In this document: positions 34,462-42,083 of the stretch, piece after piece | How positions within the stretch are numbered: position 1 is the stretch's first letter | How the letters are laid out: each line of letters opens with the position of its first letter | Assembly (NCBI GenBank): GCA_016342595.1 | Contig: JAEINY010000003.1 | Span: forward strand, 19,524 to 83,523 | Direction of reading: 5' to 3' | Length of the DNA: 64,000 bases | Origin: Marinilabiliaceae bacterium | GTDB taxonomy: Bacteria; Bacteroidota; Bacteroidia; Bacteroidales; Marinilabiliaceae | Notes under the pieces: generated by a model | The model's database searches: none | Told to the model about the DNA's origin: nothing | The model's input: the letters and a program-made list of their open reading frames with translations, nothing else | Program-made: the position numbers and the translations under genes

Positions 34462-37400
34462 TTAATCCTTAGTCTCTTGCTCTTCTTTCTTTTCTTTTTT
34501 ATTTCGTCCGGTAATGATCTGCCAGTATCGGTGCATTAATTCTTCAAGTGTATCAAACTCCTCTTTAAACGAAAAACCAATGCCCTGAGTAGTTGGTGAG
34601 GTTTCGTATATAATGTCGTTGTTAGAGTGGGTGTAAGCTTTAAAACGTAAATTACCGCTTCGATTCAATTTTACATCCATGTCAAAATCTCCAATCAGGT
34701 TACTGGCACGTGTTTCGTCTTCGCCATATCCGACATTACCGTTGATACTTACCCGGTTATTAAACATTTGAGTGGATAAGGCCACTTCCACCTCCTCCTG
34801 TGTGTATTGGTCGGCAGGGCGATAACTAACCCCAATATCAAATTCGTTACTTATTTGCGATAACCAGTGACTGAGTTGGTTAGAAAGTACTTCGGCTGAA
34901 GTGACGGCGGCCGCATTACTGCCAGTGCCAGGGGATGAACCATCTTGCGTCGCTTGCCTGTCTGATGTATAAAAGCGATTTAGAACCAGTAGTGACAGTA
35001 CCTGACGGTTCAGCTCTTCCTCTGTATCAATGTAGGCATCAATAATATCTTGTGTGGTATTGTTAAGCGAGGGTGACTCGATTTCGAATCTGATATTTGG
35101 CTTCATCAGGCGATCAGTCAGTAATAAATTACAATGGATGGGCACGCGACTGGTATATTCTGAATTATCCACCTCATTATCCCCACTAAAGTTTACCAGA
35201 TTATTTAGGGAGGTTCTCAGTTTATATGTGGCATTTAAGTCAATGTTGGCATCGTACGGATTGCCATCCCAATTAATAGTGCTGCCTTGGTTGATGAGAA
35301 AGCGCTTGTTGATAACGTTTTGAAGCGAGAACATGTAATCACCTTCTTCAAAGATAAAATCTCCAAAGAAGTTAATGTTTCCTTGTTTGTTAATTTTAAT
35401 TTGAAGATTTCCATTGCCATTACCTTTGAGAATATCACCAATTTTAGAATCTAAAATAACCTGTGTCTTAGCAGCCGGGGTGATATCAATTTCCATGGTA
35501 ATGGTCATTCCTGTTAGATCAGCTATGTATTCATCATCGATAATGGCGATTTCATGTGTTGGTTTGTTTTCATTCTTTGAAACGAAACGGATGAAGTTAC
35601 TTTCTTCCGCTTTTTCCTCACTTTTCAGAGGGATAAAAAAGGAGGTGTTATTCATAGTTTTACCGGCAATGTCAATTATAATATCACTGGTAGTACCGGT
35701 TACTGCTAAATTACCATCAACGAATACGGTTCCGTAATACAAAGGATTATCTTTCCCTTTGGTATTTAGAGCGAGCATATTTTCTGTGTTCAAATGTAAA
35801 TTGTAGCGCATGTTACGAAAAGTCGTATGCTCAATTGTTCCATCAAACGTTCCGGTATTATTGTATTTGTCTTTAATTTTTAAAGTATTGAAAATAATTT
35901 TCCCTTTTTCAAAGCTGACTGAGTCTGTAACATCATAAGATGTTTGTAAAAGATTAATGTCAAAATGCCCATCATTTACTTTTAAGTCTCCCAAAAGTTC
36001 AGGCGATGCAAGCGGACCTTTGATGCCTATTTGCCCGGAAGCGGTACCTGTAAGGTTCTGCATGATTTTTTTGAGATAGATGTTTAAAAAACCAATTTTC
36101 AAACTGTCTATATTGAAATCAAGATCAACCATGGATTGCTCTAATGATATATTTCCGCCCCCTTTTAGCGGAAATTGTCCATTCCTTTCAACGGAAGATT
36201 CAATCTCTAATGATTTCAGTTTTGGTAAATATTGGCTGCTTAAGTAAAAATTGCCAATCGTATCATTGTTAAATTCAAAATCTTTGATTTTTATATCACT
36301 ATCGATGATGGGTGTTTTAAAAAGATTTTGAACTTCAACCAGGCCATTCAGTAAGCCGGAGGCGCTTACATTACCAATGTTTTGATATTTTAAAAGTTCA
36401 TCTAAATGAATGTTTTGAAAGTGGATTTTTAAACCATCTTTCGCTTCTTTATGAAGAAAACCATTAATGCCGATTTCTTGATTACCATGATGAAAACGGA
36501 AGTTTTTTACAGAAAAACCCATGGGGTGATAATGAAAGCTGGTTGGTTGAAATTCCCATAAGCTATCTCGGAACATCACATGCGATGGTTCCAAATTAAT
36601 GGTGGCATATAGGCCGTTTTTGTTGCTTTTTAAATGTGTTTTAGTAAAGATGGATCCACTGTTCGTGAATTCATCCCAATTATTCCAAAAAATATTGAAC
36701 AATACGGTATCCTTCTTTGCGTAGTGGTGAAGGCTTAGGTTTTGAAAGGAACCAAGGGTGTTTACATCGAGATTTTTCACTCGGGTAATGACAGATAGTG
36801 TCTGATTATTAGTTGTTGTATTAATATAAACTTCCGGGCTTTCGGATTTAAAACCTGTATAATTGATGTAATCAAATTCACCATCTATATCAATAAAATG
36901 AGTTTCGCTATTTATTTTTCCCAAAAATATCCCATTATCAGAGATGTCTAATTCCGGAATAAACAGTTTCACGATTTCATTGATGCGTTTAAAGCGACAA
37001 GAAAATGAAAAATCATTTATCCGGGATGTGTTTTCATGTTGAGGGAGCTTGTATTTGAGAGATGGAAGGAAATTCAGAATTTCTGATTGAAGTGTTGTGG
37101 CGAAATGATTAAAATTATAATGGCCAATTAAATCTCCTTCCAGAATATCCGATTCAAGTATGATGTGTTTACCTTCTTCCTGTCGAATCGCAATTAACTG
37201 GAGCGAATCCATTTGAACACTCGCTTGTGGCGAAGTGAACCTGGCATTAGTGGCTTTAATATATCCGATAACATCATCCAGGTCAACACCATTAAAATTA
37301 GTTTCCAAATCAACTGAAAAATTACTTTCCGGAATGTGTTTGATTAGGTTTAGTTGATCGAGTTTTAAGTTTTTTAGTGAAGCCTGAAAATTGAAGTTAG

Positions 37401-38856
37401 GTACCTGATTTGAAAAATCAATTTTTCCCTCGAAATTAATATTGGCATTTGGATCGTTTAATATAAATTGACCATCAAATTTTTGGTTGGCAAATAACCC
37501 GTTAAGGTTAATGTCAGAATAAGTGTAGTTGTTGATTGTAAGTGAATCTATTTGGCCATCTAAAAATGCAAAGAAAGATGATTTAGATTGCCGATTTCCA
37601 TTGATGGAGGCAGACATGGAAACATGTCCAATTTGTTTTTCCGCTCCGAGAAGTTTTCCCACATTAAACCCACTCGTGCTCATGCCTCCTGAAAATATTA
37701 GTTTCTTCGTGGGGTCAAGCTTGAGTCCCATATCCATACTGATTTCTCCTAAGGGAGTTGTTACATTACCGAAAGCTACTAAATCAGTTATAAAACCTGT
37801 GAAATTTCCCGTGTAATGAATATAGCCAAGGTTTTGCAATGTGGCTGGTAGTTCAAGAGATCGGGCATCCGAAAGAGCCAGCAAACGATGCAAATCATGC
37901 GGGGTTGTAACCAGTTTTTTTACATCCAGGTAGAGAAATGTTTCGTTTATATCGGGCAAGCCATTAATATCAAAACTGGTAGATATCTGGGAGTCGGGCC
38001 CAAATCCTAAGTTCACATTTCGACCCTTAATGTTATTTAATCGCCCTAGTAGCTTTCCGGAAATATTAATTGGAACATTTCCAAAACGTTTCAGCGTGAC
38101 GAAATATTCAATGTCCTTTGGGGATATGATAGAATTTTCTAACTGCAAATAGAAATTACTGGTGGTATTTGGGAGGCCTGTTTTTTCATTAATGGCCACC
38201 GATAAGGAATCTAAATGAATGTTAGAGTTTTTAGTTTTTGCAATGAAATCAGATAGTCGAATTTGGTTATTAACGATGGTGACTTCTCCTTTTGTTTCTA
38301 TGAGCGAAAATCCGGTACGCTCTTCAAACTGAAGTTCATTTAATGATATGTTAAATGAACTATCTTTTTGAATTCCTGTAATATCAACATTGACGTTAGT
38401 AAATAAAAGATTAGGAGCACCTTTGTCCATTTTGTTTGAATACGAGACATTTCCTTTTTCTAAAACGATGCGTCTGATGCCAGGTTTCCAATTTTTTCGG
38501 ATGCTGTCATGCGAAGAAGGTTGATTAAGTAAAAATGAAAAATTATAGGTTGTATCAGTTTTGGAGATGTTTAATTTCGGGTTTTCAATTTTAATCGTTC
38601 CAAAGTATATTCTGCGTGTTTTTAAACGTAGCGAATCAATGGATGCATTTATTTTTTCGATGTGTATTAACGTGTCTTTTTGCTGGTCATAAATCAAAAA
38701 ACCCTCAAGCACCAAGCTCTTAAAAGGTTTAATATGAATCCTTTTGATGGAGATGTCGGTATGAAGTTCGGAAGCAATTTGTTGGGTGACATAGGAAACA
38801 ACATGTGTTTGTACAACAGGCAAAAGCAATGCCGTATACAATAGCAGTGGCACCAT
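34462..38856 (-). CDS. TamB-like (DUF490) giant translocation/assembly protein
   Basis: Envelope protein of at least 1464 aa with an N-terminal membrane anchor, a very long beta-helical body of AsmA/TamB-type repeats, and a C-terminal DUF490/TamB domain (about 1000-1440, including NGNLQIKINKQGNINFFGDF and FEEGDYMFSLQNVINKRF). It probably spans the periplasm and helps outer-membrane protein insertion or phospholipid transport. The first ATG (38856) falls inside the anchor helix. The same frame continues upstream as a basic then hydrophobic stretch (HIKSIKKNIKIWIWLVVGLL) without ATG/GTG/TTG, so the true start is a rare codon near 38900-38920 or the sequence has a slip. Confidence 0.88.
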   Translation of the reverse strand: MVPLLLYTALLLPVVQTHVVSYVTQQIASELHTDISIKRIHIKPFKSLVLEGFLIYDQQKDTLIHIEKINASIDSLRLKTRRIYFGTIKIENPKLNISKTDTTYNFSFLLNQPSSHDSIRKNWKPGIRRIVLEKGNVSYSNKMDKGAPNLLFTNVNVDITGIQKDSSFNISLNELQFEERTGFSLIETKGEVTIVNNQIRLSDFIAKTKNSNIHLDSLSVAINEKTGLPNTTSNFYLQLENSIISPKDIEYFVTLKRFGNVPINISGKLLGRLNNIKGRNVNLGFGPDSQISTSFDINGLPDINETFLYLDVKKLVTTPHDLHRLLALSDARSLELPATLQNLGYIHYTGNFTGFITDLVAFGNVTTPLGEISMDMGLKLDPTKKLIFSGGMSTSGFNVGKLLGAEKQIGHVSMSASINGNRQSKSSFFAFLDGQIDSLTINNYTYSDINLNGLFANQKFDGQFILNDPNANINFEGKIDFSNQVPNFNFQASLKNLKLDQLNLIKHIPESNFSVDLETNFNGVDLDDVIGYIKATNARFTSPQASVQMDSLQLIAIRQEEGKHIILESDILEGDLIGHYNFNHFATTLQSEILNFLPSLKYKLPQHENTSRINDFSFSCRFKRINEIVKLFIPELDISDNGIFLGKINSETHFIDIDGEFDYINYTGFKSESPEVYINTTTNNQTLSVITRVKNLDVNTLGSFQNLSLHHYAKKDTVLFNIFWNNWDEFTNSGSIFTKTHLKSNKNGLYATINLEPSHVMFRDSLWEFQPTSFHYHPMGFSVKNFRFHHGNQEIGINGFLHKEAKDGLKIHFQNIHLDELLKYQNIGNVSASGLLNGLVEVQNLFKTPIIDSDIKIKDFEFNNDTIGNFYLSSQYLPKLKSLEIESSVERNGQFPLKGGGNISLEQSMVDLDFNIDSLKIGFLNIYLKKIMQNLTGTASGQIGIKGPLASPELLGDLKVNDGHFDINLLQTSYDVTDSVSFEKGKIIFNTLKIKDKYNNTGTFDGTIEHTTFRNMRYNLHLNTENMLALNTKGKDNPLYYGTVFVDGNLAVTGTTSDIIIDIAGKTMNNTSFFIPLKSEEKAEESNFIRFVSKNENKPTHEIAIIDDEYIADLTGMTITMEIDITPAAKTQVILDSKIGDILKGNGNGNLQIKINKQGNINFFGDFIFEEGDYMFSLQNVINKRFLINQGSTINWDGNPYDANIDLNATYKLRTSLNNLVNFSGDNEVDNSEYTSRVPIHCNLLLTDRLMKPNIRFEIESPSLNNTTQDIIDAYIDTEEELNRQVLSLLVLNRFYTSDRQATQDGSSPGTGSNAAAVTSAEVLSNQLSHWLSQISNEFDIGVSYRPADQYTQEEVEVALSTQMFNNRVSINGNVGYGEDETRASNLIGDFDMDVKLNRSGNLRFKAYTHSNNDIIYETSPTTQGIGFSFKEEFDTLEELMHRYWQIITGRNKKEKKEEQETKD

Positions 38857-38927
38857 TAAGAGCCCTACTACCAGCCAAATCCATATTTTGATATTTTTTT
38901 TTATACTTTTGATGTGTTTTTTCCGAT

Positions 38928-38935
38928 CAAAATTA
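38928..38935 (-). promoter_or_regulatory. -7 element TAATTTTG for the TamB-like gene
   Basis: Exact TAnnTTTG match on the minus strand. It would start the mRNA at about 38921, upstream of the in-frame basic/hydrophobic extension that precedes the first ATG. Confidence 0.5.
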
Positions 38936-38991
38936 CGAAAAAAAGACCGGGATATAGGAATTGAATGGTAACATTTCTTTAGAGGGGATAT

Positions 38992-40011
38992 ATGAGTGTG
39001 ATAATATTAGGCATAGAATCATCATGTGATGACACATCAGCGGCAGTAATAAAAGATGAAGTCATCTTATCAAATGTTGTAGCCAATCAGGATGTTCATC
39101 AGGCGTATGGGGGGGTGGTTCCGGAATTAGCATCCAGGGCACATCAGCAAAATATCATTCCGGTGGTAGATAAGGCCATACATGATGCAGGTATCACAAA
39201 AGATCAGATTGCTGCCATTGCATTTACGCGAGGGCCTGGTTTAATGGGATCTTTATTGGTTGGTACATCCTTTGCAAAAGGGTTTGCGTTAGCAAATGAT
39301 TTACCACTTATTGAAGTGAACCATCTTCATGCCCATGTGTTGGCTCATTTTATTAAAGAAGATGAGCAAGATGCGAATCAACCGAAGTTTCCATTTTTGT
39401 GTTTGCTGGTATCGGGAGGAAATAGCCAAATCGTATTGGTGCGTGATCATTTAAATATGGAGATTATTGGTCAGACGATTGATGATGCTGCCGGTGAGGC
39501 GTTTGATAAATGCGCCAAGGTTATGGGATTACCTTACCCTGGTGGGCCTTTAATTGATAAGCTTGCTGCAGAAGGCAATCCGGATATGTTTTCTTTCAGC
39601 AAACCAAATATTCCGGATTACAATTATAGTTTTAGTGGATTAAAAACATCTTTTTTATACTTCTTAAGAGATGAGTTAAAAAAAGACACTGATTTTATAG
39701 AAAAGAACAAAAAGGATATTTGTGCCTCCTTACAAAAGACCATTATTGATGTTTTAATGAAAAAACTAATTTTGGCTGCTAAAGATACAGGAATTAAGGA
39801 GGTTGCGTTGGCTGGCGGTGTTTCCGCCAATACGGGATTGAGAGATCGGTTAACCAATTTGGCAGATGAATTGGGATGGAAAACCTATATACCAAAGTTT
39901 GCATATACTACTGATAATGCAGCCATGATTGCGATTAACGGATACTATAAGTATCTTAATAGGGAGTTTGTGAATCAAGAGGTGGCACCATTTGCACGTT
40001 TGGTGTTTTAA
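38992..40011 (+). CDS. tsaD: tRNA N6-threonylcarbamoyladenosine transferase TsaD
   Basis: ASKHA-fold enzyme of 339 aa that, with TsaB and TsaE, transfers threonylcarbamoyl to A37 of ANN-decoding tRNAs. The start GIESSCDDTSAAVI is canonical. The metal-binding NHLHAHVLAH, nucleotide segments LVSGGNSQIV and DDAAGEAFDKCAKVMGLPYP, and LAGGVSANTGLR are all intact. Divergent from the TamB-like gene across about 135 bp. No tsaB or tsaE in the window. Confidence 0.97.
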   Translation: MSVIILGIESSCDDTSAAVIKDEVILSNVVANQDVHQAYGGVVPELASRAHQQNIIPVVDKAIHDAGITKDQIAAIAFTRGPGLMGSLLVGTSFAKGFALANDLPLIEVNHLHAHVLAHFIKEDEQDANQPKFPFLCLLVSGGNSQIVLVRDHLNMEIIGQTIDDAAGEAFDKCAKVMGLPYPGGPLIDKLAAEGNPDMFSFSKPNIPDYNYSFSGLKTSFLYFLRDELKKDTDFIEKNKKDICASLQKTIIDVLMKKLILAAKDTGIKEVALAGGVSANTGLRDRLTNLADELGWKTYIPKFAYTTDNAAMIAINGYYKYLNREFVNQEVAPFARLVF

Positions 40012-40111
40012 GATGACCTTGTTGATTTGTAAATTGGAGTGGGAAAATTGATCTTTTGTCAAAAAAAAAAGAAGTTTTGATTTTAAAATCAAGTAAAAGG
40101 ATGTTTTTTTT

Positions 40112-40119
40112 TATTTTTG
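40112..40119 (+). promoter_or_regulatory. -7 element TATTTTTG for the peptide cluster
   Basis: Exact TAnnTTTG match 20 nt before the GTG start of the PqqD-like gene. Probably the main promoter of the 40139-42002 operon. Confidence 0.55.
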
Positions 40120-40138
40120 CGGATAAATTAAAGGCATT

Positions 40139-40423
40139 GTGGGAGAACAGTTTTACAAAAGATCAAAAGGATTTGTTGAAAAGAAAATAGGTGATGATCT
40201 GGTTTTAGTTCCATTAGCCAACTCCGTTGTGCAGATGGAAAAGGTGTTTTCGTTAAATGAATTAGGAACGTTTGTTTACAGCTTAATGGAAAAGTGTATA
40301 TCGGCAGATGAATTATTGCGTAATATTGTGAGTCAATTTGATGTGTCGAAAGAAGAAGCGAAAGGTGATTTGAACACTTTTTTATCTGAAGCTGTTAATA
40401 ATAAAATTATTGAGGTTTATTAA
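40139..40423 (+). CDS. PqqD-like peptide-recognition (RRE) protein
   Basis: Protein of 94 aa with the PqqD fold: a beta-hairpin (DDLVLVPLANSVVQMEKVFS), the LNELGTFVYSLMEK helix, and the C-terminal winged part (DVSKEEAKGDLNTFLSEAV). PqqD-like proteins bind RiPP leader peptides and present them to modifying enzymes. It begins with GTG (ATG absent). It is the first gene of a same-strand cluster: 19 bp to a small peptide gene, then an HPr-kinase-like gene, an S26 peptidase gene and an ABC exporter gene. Binding of the leader of that peptide is inferred from context. Confidence 0.85.
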   Translation: MGEQFYKRSKGFVEKKIGDDLVLVPLANSVVQMEKVFSLNELGTFVYSLMEKCISADELLRNIVSQFDVSKEEAKGDLNTFLSEAVNNKIIEVY

Positions 40424-40442
40424 TAAAGGTATTTGGCCAATA

Positions 40443-40667
40443 ATGAGTTTGAAGCGTAAATATAGTGCCCCGAAAATTAATGTTCATTCATTGGATAAAG
40501 AGATTTGTTTGGTGATGGCTTCTGATGCACCAACTGATCCTACTAAAGATCCTGATAGTGAATGGTCATCAGCTCCTTCTGCATCTGAAAGTCCGGCTGA
40601 ATCTTCGGGATTGAAAAGGTCTGATTATCCCTTTGGAGGTGATAAACCGGATTATAGCAATATGTAA
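40443..40667 (+). CDS. Candidate RiPP-like precursor peptide, 74 aa
   Basis: Residues 1-27 look like a leader: a basic start, the motif Y7-x-x-P10-x-I12 (KYSAPKI), like the YxxP of lasso-peptide leaders bound by RRE proteins, and a short hydrophobic run ICLVMA at 21-26. Residues 28-74 are low-complexity and acidic: 10 Ser, 2 Thr, 10 Asp/Glu and 7 Pro, ending DKPDYSNM. There is no Cys in this part. It lies between the PqqD-like gene and the HPr-kinase-like gene (11 bp gap). Start at MSLKRKY; 11 in-frame codons upstream overlap the PqqD gene end. Function unproven; a kinase substrate is the favoured idea. Confidence 0.7.
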   Translation: MSLKRKYSAPKINVHSLDKEICLVMASDAPTDPTKDPDSEWSSAPSASESPAESSGLKRSDYPFGGDKPDYSNM

Positions 40668-40678
40668 TTACTAATTGG

Positions 40679-41572
40679 ATGAATCAATCCAGATTTTACG
40701 ATATAGGGGGCTTGATGATAGAGGTGATTTATCAAAGCCCTTTTTTAGTGTTTGATCCTCGGGGTGGTGCTGTGGGGTTTGAGGAGTGTGAAAAATCTTC
40801 CCAATGGATTATTAATGTTGATCATCTGGCAAATATAGACCTTTCGGATTCACATGTATTATTTGAGGGGGTTCGGGAATTTCAAGCTAATATCCCATAT
40901 AAATGGAGTATCCACTTAATTGATGGTTTTCGAACCATTTTTTTTGAGTTCGAGAATCATCACCATATAAAAAGAGGAACTGCAGTTATTGATTACGATC
41001 AAACGACCGTTTCTATTAATTTGGAGCTTTTAGGAAATGAAATTTTTCCGCTTGATCCGTTTTTTCATCCGCTTGGGGTTTTAGTTTTGAACGAGATAAT
41101 AAGTGATTCAAATGGATTTATGATTCATGCCTCGGGAGTGAATGATCACGGGAATGGTTATCTGTTTTCAGCGGTCTCAGGAACCGGGAAATCCACGATG
41201 GCTGACCTGTGGGCACAAAAGGGAGCTACTGTTATAAATGATGATCGCTTAATTGTTCGGTCTTCTGCAGGAGGAGATTTTTTTATCTATAATACACCGA
41301 TGCCTTATTATAGTGATGTTACAAAAAGTGCGCCTGTGAAAGCTTGCTTTTTATTAAAGCAAGCTACAGAGAACTATATTGCCAGACTAACTGAAATTCA
41401 AAGTGTTTTAGGAATGATGGGAAATTGTATACAGCACTTGTACAGTCAGTCACGGATTGAAAATCACATGATGTTGATTCAAAATTTAGTTCAGCAATGC
41501 GATGTTTTTGAGGTTGGCTTTAAGCCAGATACTGATATTGTGGATCTTATTCGACAAGAGTTTGGACATTAG
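40679..41572 (+). CDS. HPr-kinase-like (HprK-related) protein
   Basis: Protein of 297 aa. The C-terminal half is an HprK/P-loop kinase domain: Walker A in SAVSGTGKSTMADLWAQKGA, then VINDDRLIVR, corresponding to the HprK active-site region. The N-terminal 130 residues are beta-rich and not conserved with HPr kinase. Such proteins occur in several peptide clusters; in paeninodin-type lasso clusters a related kinase phosphorylates a Ser of the precursor. The neighbouring Ser-rich peptide is the obvious candidate substrate here. Its 3' end overlaps the S26 peptidase gene by about 11 bp. Confidence 0.82.
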   Translation: MNQSRFYDIGGLMIEVIYQSPFLVFDPRGGAVGFEECEKSSQWIINVDHLANIDLSDSHVLFEGVREFQANIPYKWSIHLIDGFRTIFFEFENHHHIKRGTAVIDYDQTTVSINLELLGNEIFPLDPFFHPLGVLVLNEIISDSNGFMIHASGVNDHGNGYLFSAVSGTGKSTMADLWAQKGATVINDDRLIVRSSAGGDFFIYNTPMPYYSDVTKSAPVKACFLLKQATENYIARLTEIQSVLGMMGNCIQHLYSQSRIENHMMLIQNLVQQCDVFEVGFKPDTDIVDLIRQEFGH

Positions 41573-42002
41573 CAATTGGAGATCGATTGTAGCTCATTTA
41601 TTAAATGAGGGGCGCGTTATTGAAATTCATGCCAGCGGATTTAGTATGTTCCCGTTATTAAGACCCGGTGATAAGCTTCAGATACAACCACAAAAAGGAT
41701 CTTTCAAGTCAGGAGATATCATTGTTTTTGATCGGGGAGATGTTTTTGTCGCCCACCGTCTTATAGAGATTAGACAAGATCAGGTTATTTGCAAAGGTGA
41801 TGGATTTGTTACTTATGATACTCCTATCGATCTTCAGCAAGTAGTTGGTAAGGTTACTCACCGTATTCGCAAGAAAGTCTCGGTCGATTTAAGTTCGAAG
41901 AGGTATGTGTGGTTTGCTAAAGTGATGCTTCGCTTTCCCCGGGTAATGGGATTATTTTTTAATTATACAGCCAGGGGATACCATAAATTTTTCGTGGATT
42001 AA
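41562..42002 (+). CDS. S26-type signal peptidase, Ser/His class
   Basis: Small peptidase of about 146 aa in the S24/S26 fold. The nucleophile Ser is in SGFSMFPLLRPGDKLQIQP. GDIIVFDRGDVFVAHRLIEI carries His in the place of the bacterial Lys, as in SipW and eukaryotic-type signal peptidases. VICKGDGFVTYD completes the core. There is no N-terminal membrane helix. The likely start is the TTG at 41562, overlapping the kinase stop; no ATG exists before the catalytic Ser region. In this cluster it is a candidate to remove the peptide's leader, perhaps after the ICLVMA stretch. Confidence 0.78.
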   Translation: MDISNWRSIVAHLLNEGRVIEIHASGFSMFPLLRPGDKLQIQPQKGSFKSGDIIVFDRGDVFVAHRLIEIRQDQVICKGDGFVTYDTPIDLQQVVGKVTHRIRKKVSVDLSSKRYVWFAKVMLRFPRVMGLFFNYTARGYHKFFVD

Positions 42003-42054
42003 TATTGTTTGGGAGTAGAATATTTTATTTCCCCTTGATTTCAGAATTAAATAT

Positions 42055-42062
42055 TACTTTAG
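42055..42062 (+). promoter_or_regulatory. Variant -7 element TACTTTAG before ABC exporter
   Basis: The same 8-mer as before rel and exbB, 22 nt from the ATG. It suggests the exporter also has its own promoter inside the cluster. Confidence 0.4.
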
Positions 42063-42083
42063 TAGTACATTGTATATTGTTTT

